Source: Janthinobacterium tructae | Lineage (GTDB): Bacteria; Pseudomonadota; Gammaproteobacteria; Burkholderiales; Burkholderiaceae_D | NCBI RefSeq assembly: GCF_006517255.1 | Contig: NZ_CP041185.1 | Coordinates: 248,001-312,000 of the forward strand | Direction: 5' to 3' | DNA length: 64,000 nucleotides | Shown: positions 50,887 to 59,936 of the stretch, piece after piece | Position numbering within the stretch: the first letter of the stretch is position 1 | How the letters are laid out: every line of letters starts with the position of its first letter | Program-made: the position numbers and the translations under genes | The notes under the pieces: model-generated | Told to the model about the DNA's origin: nothing | What the model saw: only the letters and a program-made list of their open reading frames with translations | Database searches by the model: none

Positions 50887-51803
50887 GCGCCCCTTTCCCT
50901 TCCTTTGTGTCGGCCGGCGAAGCGCTGACGGACATGCTGCGCACGGGCGCCGATACCTGGAGCAGCCAAGTGGGCGGCTCGACCTGGAACGTGGCACGCG
51001 TGATGGCGCGCCTGGGCGTGCCCAGCGCCTTTGCGGGCGCCGTCAGCCTCGACGTCTTCGGTGACGCGCTGGCCGCTGCCACCGAGGTAGCGGGCCTGGA
51101 CATGCGTTTCCTGCAGCGCCGCGCGAAGTCGCCGCTGCTGGCCATCGTGCATGAACTGCATCCGCCCACCTATTACTTCATCGGCGACGACAGCGCCGAC
51201 CTGCATTTCGACGCGGCGCAGCTGCCTGCCAGCTGGATGCCGGGCGCGCAATGGGTGCATTTCGGCGGCATCAGCCTGGCGCGCGAACCGCTGGCGGGCA
51301 AGCTGGTGGCGCTGGCGCAGGAACTCAAGGCCGCTGGCGTGAGCATCAGCTACGACCCGAATTTCCGCATCATGATGGATGAGCGCTACGACGCCACCCT
51401 GCGCCGCATGGTGGAGCTGGCCGACGTGGTCAAAGTATCGGATGAAGACCTGGCGGGCCTGTTCCGCCACGATGACATCGATGGCGCGTTCGCCACGCTG
51501 CGCGGCTGGAATCGGCACGCCACGTATTTGTATACGCGTGGCGCGCAGGGCGCGGCCCTGTACCGGGGCGAGCAGACATGGCAGGCGGCGCCGCCCGTCA
51601 TCGAGGTGGTCGACTCGGTGGGGGCGGGCGACGCCAGCATCGGCGGCTTGCTGTACAGCCTGATGTTCCGGCCAGAGGCCGACGGCGGGGAACACTTGCG
51701 CTTTGCCGTGGCGGCCGGGGCGGGCGCCTGCCTGGCGGCCGGCGGCGCACCGCCATCGGTGCAATTGGTGGAATCGTTGCTGGAGCGCACTATATTGGGA
51801 TGA
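50883..51803 (+). CDS. PfkB-family sugar kinase (fructokinase-like)
   Basis: A 306-residue cytosolic ribokinase-fold kinase. PfkB signatures are GGSTWNVARVMARLGVPSAF at the N-terminus, the phosphate-binding GDDSADLHF region and VVDSVGAGDASIGGLLYS, with the catalytic Asp in GAGD (the usual DT is DS here). It would phosphorylate fructose or a similar sugar with ATP. It starts inside the isomerase stop (ATGA), so the product of one enzyme is handed to the other: aldose, ketose, ketose phosphate. Confidence 0.9.
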   Translation: MSAPFPSFVSAGEALTDMLRTGADTWSSQVGGSTWNVARVMARLGVPSAFAGAVSLDVFGDALAAATEVAGLDMRFLQRRAKSPLLAIVHELHPPTYYFIGDDSADLHFDAAQLPASWMPGAQWVHFGGISLAREPLAGKLVALAQELKAAGVSISYDPNFRIMMDERYDATLRRMVELADVVKVSDEDLAGLFRHDDIDGAFATLRGWNRHATYLYTRGAQGAALYRGEQTWQAAPPVIEVVDSVGAGDASIGGLLYSLMFRPEADGGEHLRFAVAAGAGACLAAGGAPPSVQLVESLLERTILG

Positions 51804-51888
51804 TGTGGGTAGCGCGTGCGTATTTAGCAGCGCCAGTGCGCCCTGCTTGCAAGAATAGGCGTAAGCTTTGCTTTCTTGCCATGTCAAG

Positions 51889-51928
51889 AGTCTGTCCCGT
51901 CAACTGGATTCATCTGCGGGGACAGGCT
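51889..51928. other. Stem-loop in the leader of the diguanylate cyclase gene
   Basis: About 10 base pairs (arms from AGTCTGTCCCG and CGGGGACAGGCT) enclose an 18-base loop. No T run follows, so it is not a standard terminator. It lies 108 bases before the cyclase ATG, in a 232-base gap that holds no gene. The conserved core of known c-di-GMP riboswitches is not present. Confidence 0.4.
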
Positions 51929-52035
51929 CCAAGTCATGCGCTGAAAACTATGCCATTCCTCCCAGTGCCATGCATGGCGCCACCTGGCCGGATCTGTGTG
52001 CTTTGCAGAGCATGGGTGCTGAGAAGGAAGGCCGC

Positions 52036-53676
52036 ATGCACAAGATCTGGAAATTTTTCAATCCCAGGAGCTTCAAATTCAAGATGACTGTGCTCGTGGG
52101 CGTGCTGGTGCTGTGCGCGACGGGTTCTGTTGCGCTCACAGCGCTGTCTGTCGCGCAAGGGCAGATGGTATCGGTCATCGGCAATCAGCAATATGCCTTG
52201 CTGAGCAGTGCGGCGGCCTATATCGACGACGACTTGAATGCGAAGAAAGCACTGCTCAGGGTGCTGGCGGAAGGGCTACCCGCGGACGTGGTTGCACATC
52301 CGCAGCGGATGCAGGCATTTATTGAAAAGCATCCAAGCCTGCGCGAGGAATTTTTCAATCTCGTCGCCGTTGATGCCACCGGAAAATTAATTGCCAGCAT
52401 GAATGACCGGCGCGTGGTCGGCAAGCTCAATTTCGCCGCGCGCGACTATTTTATCGATACCGTGAAACTCAGGGAAGGCGTGATATCGCGTCCATTCAAG
52501 AGCCAGTTGTCGGGCAAGCCGATTGTGCTGGTAACCGAACCGATCTATGACGCAGCCGGCAAATTGCTGTATGTGATCGCTGGCGGCATCAATTTGCAAA
52601 GCCCGACATTTTTTGGCCAGTGGGAGCAGCTCAAGCCGGGCAAGAGCGGTTATCTGTTCATGTTGACCGACGACGGCACGATACTCCACCATCCAGACCC
52701 GGCGCGCGTCCTGAAGCGGGTGAGTGAGGAGAAGGGTGGGCCTACGCCTTCCACCTTGGCCGCATTGCGTGGATTCGACGGCTGGATGCAGGGTGAAACC
52801 AAGCTGGGCGTGCAGGCCATTATCACGTACAGGCATTTGCATGCGGCCGATTGGATCATCGGTGCCGTCTACCCTGAAAGCGAGGCATTCACGCCGATCA
52901 CCGATATTTATGCCAAAGTCATCATTGCTTCGTCAGGCGTCGCCTTGCTGGCCAGTTGTGCCGGCTGGCTGGCGGTGATGCTGCTCTTGCGTCCCTTGGG
53001 CGATCTGGGCCGGCATGTGGCGAGCATACGCTCCGGCAATGCTGATATTGCGGTGTTTGACATTGCCCGCAAAGACGAGTTCGGAAAACTGAGCCGTGCA
53101 TTCTATGCGCTGTCGCTGCAGAGGGAAGCTGCGGAGAGCAACCTCGCTGTTCTGGCGCACACTGACATGCTGACCGGCCTGCACAACAGGCGCATGTTTG
53201 ACGAGGCGCTGGCCACGGCATTGACGCGCGCCCGACGCGCTGGTACGGGCCTGGCACTGGCTTATCTGGATATCGATTTTTTTAAAACAATAAATGACAC
53301 CTATGGGCATGGCATCGGCGACCTGGTGTTGATTGAATTTGCCAAGCGGCTCAAAGCTTGCGTGCGGGCCTCGGACACGGTGGCGCGCCTTGCCGGCGAC
53401 GAGTTTGTGATCATTTTTGAACAACTGACGGATCAGTCCGAACTCGCGATACTGGGCAAGAAAATCGTGCAAGAGATGGTCGTGCACTTCGATTGCAGCG
53501 GTATCGGTCTGCATGTTGCCACCAGTGTCGGCCTTGCGTTCAGCGCCCGGGGCGATACGACGGCAGGGACATTATTGACGGCGGCCGATACGGCGCTGTA
53601 CCAGGCAAAAAGCGCTGGCCGCAACCGTTATGCCATCACTTCCATCGGCAGCCCCGCCATGACCGAGGCGCTGTAG
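52036..53676 (+). CDS. Membrane diguanylate cyclase (dCache-HAMP-GGDEF)
   Basis: A 546-residue inner-membrane sensor that would make c-di-GMP from two GTP. Two helices (about 17-40 and 295-320) bracket a periplasmic dCache sensing domain; a HAMP-like linker follows, then a GGDEF domain. The signature is AGDEF (453-457), a variant that is active in some characterised cyclases; LAYLDIDFFKTINDTYGHGIGD carries the metal and substrate residues. I see no RxxD inhibitory site clearly. AAGGAAGG precedes the ATG. The gene is visibly poorer in GC than its neighbours and interrupts the sugar locus. Confidence 0.9.
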   Translation: MHKIWKFFNPRSFKFKMTVLVGVLVLCATGSVALTALSVAQGQMVSVIGNQQYALLSSAAAYIDDDLNAKKALLRVLAEGLPADVVAHPQRMQAFIEKHPSLREEFFNLVAVDATGKLIASMNDRRVVGKLNFAARDYFIDTVKLREGVISRPFKSQLSGKPIVLVTEPIYDAAGKLLYVIAGGINLQSPTFFGQWEQLKPGKSGYLFMLTDDGTILHHPDPARVLKRVSEEKGGPTPSTLAALRGFDGWMQGETKLGVQAIITYRHLHAADWIIGAVYPESEAFTPITDIYAKVIIASSGVALLASCAGWLAVMLLLRPLGDLGRHVASIRSGNADIAVFDIARKDEFGKLSRAFYALSLQREAAESNLAVLAHTDMLTGLHNRRMFDEALATALTRARRAGTGLALAYLDIDFFKTINDTYGHGIGDLVLIEFAKRLKACVRASDTVARLAGDEFVIIFEQLTDQSELAILGKKIVQEMVVHFDCSGIGLHVATSVGLAFSARGDTTAGTLLTAADTALYQAKSAGRNRYAITSIGSPAMTEAL

Positions 53677-53698
53677 GGCATCGCCTGTTCTCGCAGCG

Positions 53699-54796
53699 TC
53701 AAGGTTTGCGCTGGCCCTTTGCCGCCAGCGGCGCATACACACCCGACGATGCCCGCTCGACCAGCGTAAATTGCATCAGGCGATGCGTCGCGGGCGCCGT
53801 TTCCCCGGCGCGGCGCTGGCGGATTTCGTCGATGACGAGACTGACGGCGGCGCGCGCCATGTCGGCGATGGGCTGGTGGATGGTGGTCAGCTCGGGCCAG
53901 ACGGTGGTGGCGACGGGCGTGTCGTCGAAGCCGCACACGCTCAATTCGGCCGGCACCTGCAAGCCCATGCCGTGTGCCACGGCCAGGGTGGCGGCGGCCA
54001 TGTCGTCGTTGCTGGCGAAGATGGCGCTGGGGCGCGGTGTTTGCGCCAGCAGCTGGCGCGCCGCGTCCAGTCCCGAGCGATACGTAAAGTAGCCTTGCGC
54101 CACCCTGCGCGGCGGCACCTGCAAGCCCGCTTCGCGCATGGCGTCCTCGAAAGCCTGGCGCCGCAGCAGGGCGGGCGTGTGCGCCGGATCGCCTTCGATG
54201 AAGCCGATGTCGCGGTGGCCCAGCGCGAGCAGGTGGCGCGTCATGGCCAGCGCGCCTTCGTAGTCGTCGATGCGCACGGCCGACACATCGGGCGAGGGGC
54301 GCGCCGTGGCCACGGCGATGGCGGGGATGCCCATCTGGTTCAGCTGCGCCAGCACTGCCGGCGAATCGCACAGGGGCGGCGGCACCAGGATGCCGTCCAC
54401 GCCGGCCGCCACCAGGCAGGCGATGCCGGCGCGCTGGCTGTCGATGTCTTCGCAGCGTTCGAGCAGCAACTGGCCGCCGCCCTGGCGGCATTGGTCCATG
54501 GCGCCGACGAGGAATTCGCTGAGGAAGGCGGCGCTGGGGTTGCTGTACAGCAGGCCGATGCGCAAGGTGCCCGTGCGGGCGAATCTGGCCGCCAGGTTGG
54601 GCTGGTAGTGCAGGCTGGTGATCGCCGCCTCGACCTTGTCGCGCGTGGCCGCGCTGACGCTGGCGCGTCCGTTGATGACGCGCGACACCGTCATGGCCGA
54701 TACGCCGGCCACGCGCGCCACGTCATGCACGGTGGCGCCGCTGGCGGCGTCGGAGGAGGCGGGGGCGGCGTGCGCCGCCTTATTCGAGGTGGCCAC
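53699..54796 (-). CDS. LacI-family transcriptional regulator
   Basis: A 365-residue LacI/GalR regulator. The HTH and hinge (TVHDVARVAGVSAMTVSRVI, NGRASVSAATRDKVEAAI) are followed by a sugar-binding domain ending in KGQRKP. It is expressed downstream of, and overlapping by 17 bases, the Glk-RpiR gene. The 18-bp palindrome before the isomerase (49640-49657) is the best candidate operator, so it probably represses isomerase and PfkB in the absence of sugar. Confidence 0.93.
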   Translation of the reverse strand: MATSNKAAHAAPASSDAASGATVHDVARVAGVSAMTVSRVINGRASVSAATRDKVEAAITSLHYQPNLAARFARTGTLRIGLLYSNPSAAFLSEFLVGAMDQCRQGGGQLLLERCEDIDSQRAGIACLVAAGVDGILVPPPLCDSPAVLAQLNQMGIPAIAVATARPSPDVSAVRIDDYEGALAMTRHLLALGHRDIGFIEGDPAHTPALLRRQAFEDAMREAGLQVPPRRVAQGYFTYRSGLDAARQLLAQTPRPSAIFASNDDMAAATLAVAHGMGLQVPAELSVCGFDDTPVATTVWPELTTIHQPIADMARAAVSLVIDEIRQRRAGETAPATHRLMQFTLVERASSGVYAPLAAKGQRKP

Positions 54797-56693
54797 CGAA
54801 TTTCAGCTTGCCGCTGATGCGCATGCCGTGCAATTGACCCTCTTCCAGTTCGGCGGCGCTGGTGCGCTGCGCCGTGTCGCGCCGCGCCAGTCCCACGGAC
54901 AGGATATCGAGCATCATCAGCTGCAGCAGGCGCACGATCATGGGCACGAAATTGAGGTTGCCTTCCGGGTGGTTCAGGGTCAGCAGCACGTCGGCCAGCT
55001 TGGCCAGCGGCGAACCGCTGGCTGTAATGGCCAGCACGCGCGCGCCGCAGCCCTGCGCTACCTTGACGGTGCGCAGCAGCTCGGGCAGGGCGCCCGAGCG
55101 GGAAATGACCAGCGCCACGTCGCCTGGTTTCAGCATGGCGGCGCTCATTTCCTGCGCCTGCGGATCGGCAAAGAAGCTGCTGACGATACCCAGGTTGAGC
55201 AGCTTGTGCTGCATGTCGTCGGCCACCACGCGGGCGCTGCCCACGGCCAGCAATTCCACGCGCTGCGCGCTGCGCAGCAGTTCGATGGCGGCCGTCAGCG
55301 CCTTCACGTCGAGCATGTCGCGCAGGGCCAGCGCGGCCGAGGCGTTATTGCCCAGCACCTTGCGCGCCAGTTCCGCGTCGGAGTCCGAGATCTCCACGTG
55401 GCAGTGTGCCACCGTGATGGCGCCGCCCGTCAGACCGGACGCCAGCTTCAATTTGAAGTCGGCCAGGCCCTGCACGCCGATCGAGCGGCAAAAGCGCATC
55501 ACGGTCGGCTGGCTCACGCCGACCCTCTGGGCGATTTCGGCGATCGGCAACGTGAGCATGGCGTTCGGCTCCTTCAGCACCCAGTCTGCCACCTTGCATT
55601 CCGATGGGCTCATGCGCCCGCGCGCCTGGCGCACCGATTCGAGCACGGGAGCGCCGGAATGGGCGCGCTTGAGCTTTTGCGCCAGGATGGCGGCGATGCC
55701 CAGAAAAGTAGGCAGTTCGGCCGTGATCAGAAAGGTGGGGATCTGCGCCAGGTATTCGTTCAGGCGGCCCTTCTGTTCGAAGCGGGCGCGGAACTGCGAC
55801 TGTTCGAACAGCGGGCCCAGGCGCGGCACGATGCCTCCGCCTATATAGATGCCGCCCAGCGCACCGAGCGTCATGGCCACGTTGCCGGCGATGGAGCCGA
55901 GGATGGCGCAAAAGCAGTCCACCGCTTCGATGCACACGTCGCATTCATTGTTCAGGGCGCGGCTGGTGATGTCGGCCGCCAGCAGCGGCGGCGCATCGGG
56001 CTTGCCTGCGCGCTCGGACAGGGCGCGGTAGATCAGTTCCAGTCCGCGCCCGGAGGCGAGGCGCTCGGCCGAGACGTGCGACAGTTCGCGCCAGGCGAAG
56101 GACAGCACGTCCATCTCGCGCTGGTCGCAGGGCGCGAAGCTGACGTGGCCCCCTTCGCTGCCCAGCGCGATCCAGCGGTCTTCGGCGGGAATCATGCCCG
56201 ACACGCCCAGGCCCGTGCCGGAACCGAGCAGGCCGATGACGCTGTCGGCGCGCGCCATGCCGCCGCCGATCTGCTGGCGCTGGTCGGGCCGCAGATAGGG
56301 CAGGGCCATGGCCAGCGCCGTGAAGTCGTTCACCACCAGCAGTGTGTCGAGGCCCAGCGCGGCGCGCATCGCTTCGATCGAGAAGAACCAGTGATGGTTC
56401 ATCATGCGGATATTGTCGTCGTCGATGGGGTTGGCGATGGCGATGGCCGCATGGCGCACGCGCGCCGAACCGGCGGCACGCGCCTCGCTGCTATCCATAT
56501 AGGCGGTGATGGCGTCGAGCAGCGAAGCGTAGTCGTCGCAGGGCAGCACGGCCACCGCTTCCAGGTGGCCCTGGCGCGTTTCGAGCACGAAGCGGGCATT
56601 GGTGCCGCCGATGTCGGCCAGCAAACGCGGCCCTTCACTGAAACGCTCCGCCGGATCGCTGCCTGCTACTTCCATTTTTTCATCAATTTTCAT
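54780..56693 (-). CDS. glk: Bifunctional glucokinase - RpiR/HexR-type regulator
   Basis: A 637-residue fusion known from Burkholderiales. Residues 20-340 are glucokinase (GPRLLADIGGTNARFVLE for phosphate binding, LLVVNDFTALAMALPYL with the catalytic Asp, GLLGSGTGLGVSG for ATP). Residues 350-637 are an RpiR-type regulator: HTH (SPSECKVADWVLKEPNAML, AEIAQRVGVSQPTVMRFCRS) and a SIS sugar-phosphate domain (RVELLAVGSARVVADDMQ, GDVALVISRSGALPELLRTV). It makes glucose 6-phosphate and senses a sugar phosphate. The start at 56693 lacks a strong ribosome site; Met at 56675 is an alternative. It is divergent from the porin/ABC operon it probably controls. Confidence 0.93.
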   Translation of the reverse strand: MKIDEKMEVAGSDPAERFSEGPRLLADIGGTNARFVLETRQGHLEAVAVLPCDDYASLLDAITAYMDSSEARAAGSARVRHAAIAIANPIDDDNIRMMNHHWFFSIEAMRAALGLDTLLVVNDFTALAMALPYLRPDQRQQIGGGMARADSVIGLLGSGTGLGVSGMIPAEDRWIALGSEGGHVSFAPCDQREMDVLSFAWRELSHVSAERLASGRGLELIYRALSERAGKPDAPPLLAADITSRALNNECDVCIEAVDCFCAILGSIAGNVAMTLGALGGIYIGGGIVPRLGPLFEQSQFRARFEQKGRLNEYLAQIPTFLITAELPTFLGIAAILAQKLKRAHSGAPVLESVRQARGRMSPSECKVADWVLKEPNAMLTLPIAEIAQRVGVSQPTVMRFCRSIGVQGLADFKLKLASGLTGGAITVAHCHVEISDSDAELARKVLGNNASAALALRDMLDVKALTAAIELLRSAQRVELLAVGSARVVADDMQHKLLNLGIVSSFFADPQAQEMSAAMLKPGDVALVISRSGALPELLRTVKVAQGCGARVLAITASGSPLAKLADVLLTLNHPEGNLNFVPMIVRLLQLMMLDILSVGLARRDTAQRTSAAELEEGQLHGMRISGKLKFGGHLE

Positions 56694-57037
56694 GGCGGTG
56701 CTTAGTCTCGTCTGCGTGCGCGGTCGTGGCGGCGCACTGTCGTTATGGGCAAAAACCAAGGATTTTAATTCGTATACGTGCCGCGTGCCGAAAAATGCAG
56801 GGTGGCTGCGCAAATGCCTGCATGCAGCGCCAGAAACGCTGGCGCCAGCGGAAAAACAGGGCAGTCAACTCGCACATCAGTACGCAAATAAAGTGTCGCA
56901 GAGTAGTCGTAGGATTACAACATAATATGTTGATATTTGTTCGTAGTATAGTTACTATGTCCCTGCTGGAAAGAATTCTGGCCAGTACATTCGGCCACGA
57001 ATGACTAGATAAAAAATAACTACTGAGGAGACTTACC
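56694..57037. other. Divergent control region of Glk-RpiR and the porin/ABC operon
   Basis: About 344 bases without a gene. The part nearest the porin is AT-rich and contains two symmetric elements (56919-56931 and 56944-56957), suitable for regulator binding. The part nearest Glk-RpiR is GC-rich and shows nothing notable. GAGGAGA before 57038 is the porin ribosome-binding site. Confidence 0.6.
56919..56957. promoter_or_regulatory. Two inverted repeats, candidate RpiR/HexR-type sites
   Basis: AACATAATATGTT (56919-56931) is a 13-base palindrome around one central A, and TAGTATAGTTACTA (56944-56957) has TAGTA/TACTA arms with a 4-base spacer. They lie 80-120 bases upstream of the porin start in an AT-rich stretch. 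They are candidate sites for the divergently encoded Glk-RpiR protein or for LacI; the assignment is open. Confidence 0.4.
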
Positions 57038-58324
57038 ATGCTGCATCGCACCATGTTGAAGGCCGTGTTGAAAACGCTGCCAGCTGCCATCGTCTTAGCC
57101 ATCGCCAGCGGTTCCGCTGTCGCCGATCCCATGTACCCAAGCGATGCCGAAGGCTTCCATGGCTACCTGCGCGCCGGCGCCGGCAGCAATACCTCGGGCG
57201 ACGGCGGCTCGCAAGGCTGCTTCGGCCTGGGTGGCAATACCATGAAATACCGTCTGGGCAATGAGTGCGACGCCTACACGGAATTCGGCTACACCAAGTC
57301 CGTCGCCAAGTCCGGCGGCGTGAACTACCTGGCCACCATCTGGGTCAACGCTTACGCGCCAAACTCCGATTTCGGCGACAACAAGCTGGGCATCGTCAAG
57401 GCCTACGTCGAAGCGCAGGGACTCGATTTCCTGAACGGCGGCACGGCCTGGATCGGTAAACGCTTCTACTACCGTCCTGACATCCACATGCTGGATCTGC
57501 AATACATCAACATGAACGGCACGGGCGCCGGCCTGGACCGCATTCCTGCCGGCCCGGGTAAATTCTCGTATGCCTTCTTCAAGGACAACGACATCAAGAT
57601 CGCGTTGCCGAACGGCGGCGTCAACACCAAATCTGCCGTGCGCCAGAACTTCATCTTTGGCGAGATTCCCGTCAATGAAAACGGCACCCTGGACCTGGCC
57701 GCGACCTACATCATCGGCGAAGGCAAGGATGATGTCGCCACGGGCAAGCGCAATAACGGCTGGCAGCTGTCGGCCTTCCACCGTCAAGGTAAAGTGTTCG
57801 GCGGCGGCAACACCTTTGGCGTGCAGTACGGCGTCGGTCCTGGCACCGGCAATGGCGCGCAGTTCGGCGCTTCGGGCGACACCAATTTCGGTTCGGACGT
57901 GAAACGCACGCGCATCTTCAATGATATGGCGATCCAGCCGATGGCCAATTTCGGCATGGAATTCGTCGCCCTGTGGCAAAAAGACGAGTCGAACGCCAAA
58001 GGTTCCTCGACCTGGACTTCGGTCGGCGTGCGTCCTGTGTATGCATTCACCGACAACTTCAAACTAGTGGGCGAACTGGGCACGGATCGCGTGACGCAAG
58101 CGGGTGGCCAGCCGGCCAAGCGCCTGACCAAGCTGACCATCGCGCCGACGATCTCGGCCGGCCCAGGCCTGTGGTCGCGTCCTGAACTGCGCGCTTTTGT
58201 TACCTACGGCAAATGGAACGATGCGGCCACCGCGTCGGTCAATGCGTCGAACAACGGCGGCCCGATCTACAACAACAATACCAGCGGCACGTCGTATGGT
58301 TTCCAAGTGGAAACTTGGTTCTAA
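57038..58324 (+). CDS. LamB/maltoporin-family sugar porin
   Basis: A 428-residue outer-membrane porin of the LamB family, passing sugars or oligosaccharides into the periplasm. A signal peptide ends at GSAVADP near residue 31. Mature sequence opens with GFHGYLRAGAGSNTSGDGGS and AGNECDAYTEFGY-like strands, has WIGKRFYYRPDIHMLDLQYI as in LamB, and ends with FQVETWF, a terminal Phe for assembly. GAGGAGA precedes the ATG. It is first in the sugar-uptake cluster, before the ABC importer, and is separated from it by a terminator-like hairpin. Confidence 0.92.
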   Translation: MLHRTMLKAVLKTLPAAIVLAIASGSAVADPMYPSDAEGFHGYLRAGAGSNTSGDGGSQGCFGLGGNTMKYRLGNECDAYTEFGYTKSVAKSGGVNYLATIWVNAYAPNSDFGDNKLGIVKAYVEAQGLDFLNGGTAWIGKRFYYRPDIHMLDLQYINMNGTGAGLDRIPAGPGKFSYAFFKDNDIKIALPNGGVNTKSAVRQNFIFGEIPVNENGTLDLAATYIIGEGKDDVATGKRNNGWQLSAFHRQGKVFGGGNTFGVQYGVGPGTGNGAQFGASGDTNFGSDVKRTRIFNDMAIQPMANFGMEFVALWQKDESNAKGSSTWTSVGVRPVYAFTDNFKLVGELGTDRVTQAGGQPAKRLTKLTIAPTISAGPGLWSRPELRAFVTYGKWNDAATASVNASNNGGPIYNNNTSGTSYGFQVETWF

Positions 58325-58357
58325 GTTTGCAGGCTTTGTAAGTGCAGATCAACCTGG

Positions 58358-58381
58358 CGCATCCTTCGCGGATGCGTTTTT
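58358..58381 (+). terminator. Rho-independent terminator after the porin
   Basis: A 7-bp stem (CGCATCC / GGATGCG) with loop TTCGC is followed by five T residues, 34 bases after the porin stop. It separates most porin transcription from the ABC operon. Confidence 0.82.
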
Positions 58382-58569
58382 GGCGCCGTCCCGTGATATA
58401 AATACAATGTAGGCATGTCATGGATCACGGCGCCGTCTTTTCACTGAAGATGATGCCCGTTTGCAAGCGGGTCTGAGCACAAGAGCGCCGGTACAGGCGC
58501 AGATTTCACCTTTTTCGGCTCCCGTATGCCGAAGCCCCCTAAAAGCTTGATCAAAAAAGGAATGTGGAG

Positions 58570-59823
58570 ATGAAACTGAAATTCAAGATTACCCAACTGG
58601 CCGCACTGACCACCCTGGCATTTGCCGGCAGCGCCTTTGCGACCGACGTGGAAGTGTTGCACTACTGGACCTCCGGCGGCGAAGCGAAGTCCGTGGGCCA
58701 GTTGCAGCAAATCGTGAAAGAAAGCGGCTTCGGCTGGAAAGACTTCGCCGTGGCTGGTGGCGCTGGCGAAAACGCCGCGACCGCGCTGAAAACCCGCGTC
58801 ATTTCCGGCAACCCGCCAACGGCCGCCCAGATCAAGGGTCCATCGATCCAGGAGTGGGGCGCGGAAGGCGTGCTGGCCAATATCGACGATGCCGCCATTC
58901 CAGGCAAATGGGATGCCGTGCTGCCGAAAGTTGTCGCCGACATCATGAAATACAAGGGCCACTACGTTGCCGCTCCCGTCAACGTCCACCGCGTCAACTG
59001 GATGTGGGTCAATCCGGAAGTGCTGAAAAAAGCCGGCGTGGCCACCACCCCGACCACTTGGGATGCGTTCTTCGACGCGGCCGAGAAAATCAAGAAATCG
59101 GGCGGCATCGCGATCGCCCACGGCGGCCAGCCATGGCAGGACGCCACCGTGTTTGAATCGGTCGCGCTGGGCGTGGGCGGCACGGAATTCTACAAAAAGG
59201 CCATCCTCAAGCTGGACCAGAAGGAATTGACCGGCCCGACCATGCTCAAGGTGTTCGACACCCTGGGCAAGGTGAAGACCTACATCGACAAGGATGCGGC
59301 AGGCCGCGACTGGAACCTGGCGACCGCCATGGTCATCAACAACAAGGCTGGCTTCCAGTTCATGGGCGACTGGGCCAAGGGCGAATTCACGGCCGCCGGC
59401 AAGGTGCCGGGCAAGGATTACCTGTGCGTGGCAGCTCCTGGCACGGACAAGGCCTACACCTTCAACATCGATTCGTTTGCCATGTTCACGCAAAAGGATG
59501 CGAATGCGAAGAAAGGGCAGATCGCTCTGGCCAACGCCATCATGAATCCGAAGTTCCAGTCGATCTTCAACCTGAACAAGGGTTCCATCCCTGTGCGTTC
59601 CGGCGTTTCCAAGGACAAGTTTGACGCTTGCGCCCTGAAATCGATGGAAGACATGGACGCCACCAACAAGACCGGCGGCCTGGTGCCATCGTTCGCGCAC
59701 GGCATGGCGCTGCCATCGGCCACGCAAGGCGCCGTGACCGACGTCATCGCCAAGTTCATGAATACCAACATGAGCTCGAAAGACGCGGTTGCTGCATTGG
59801 CCAAAGCGGCAAAGGTGAAGTAA
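58570..59823 (+). CDS. Sugar ABC transporter, periplasmic binding protein
   Basis: A 417-residue type II (extracellular solute-binding family 1) sugar-binding protein, close to GtsA-like glucose/mannose binding proteins. A signal peptide ends at SAFATD near residue 23. Mature motifs are VEVLHYWTSGGEAKSVGQL, AQIKGPSIQEWGAEGVLANI and the sugar-site region RVNWMWVNPEVLKKAG. The ATG at 58570 has AAGGA 8 nt upstream; an in-frame GTG lies 6 bases earlier. It heads the operon binding protein, two permeases, ATPase. Confidence 0.93.
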   Translation: MKLKFKITQLAALTTLAFAGSAFATDVEVLHYWTSGGEAKSVGQLQQIVKESGFGWKDFAVAGGAGENAATALKTRVISGNPPTAAQIKGPSIQEWGAEGVLANIDDAAIPGKWDAVLPKVVADIMKYKGHYVAAPVNVHRVNWMWVNPEVLKKAGVATTPTTWDAFFDAAEKIKKSGGIAIAHGGQPWQDATVFESVALGVGGTEFYKKAILKLDQKELTGPTMLKVFDTLGKVKTYIDKDAAGRDWNLATAMVINNKAGFQFMGDWAKGEFTAAGKVPGKDYLCVAAPGTDKAYTFNIDSFAMFTQKDANAKKGQIALANAIMNPKFQSIFNLNKGSIPVRSGVSKDKFDACALKSMEDMDATNKTGGLVPSFAHGMALPSATQGAVTDVIAKFMNTNMSSKDAVAALAKAAKVK

Positions 59824-59830
59824 TCACGCC

Positions 59831-59854
59831 GGCGCCGGCACTCCCGCCGGCGCC
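59831..59854 (+). other. GC-rich hairpin between binding protein and permease genes
   Basis: Perfect 9-bp arms (GGCGCCGGC / GCCGGCGCC) with loop ACTCCC, without a T run, lie 8 bases after the binding-protein stop. Such hairpins often protect the upstream message, giving more binding protein than permease. Confidence 0.6.
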
Positions 59855-59936
59855 CGCTGCATCGCATGCATCGCAGGCGCCCGCCCTGGCGTTCGTCCAG
59901 GCCGGCGCCACACGCAGTTCTCTCTACGGCTCTCCT

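Noticed and set aside
51804-52035. c-di-GMP riboswitch in the cyclase leader
   Set aside because: The position is tempting, but the conserved GEMM core sequences are not there; only a simple stem-loop is seen.
54618-56705. 695-codon plus-strand frame opposite Glk-RpiR and LacI
   Set aside because: Antisense shadow; the minus strand encodes two recognisable regulators and a kinase.
56919-56957. Calling these repeats definite HexR boxes
   Set aside because: Arm sequence and spacing do not match the known HexR consensus closely enough; kept as candidate sites only.
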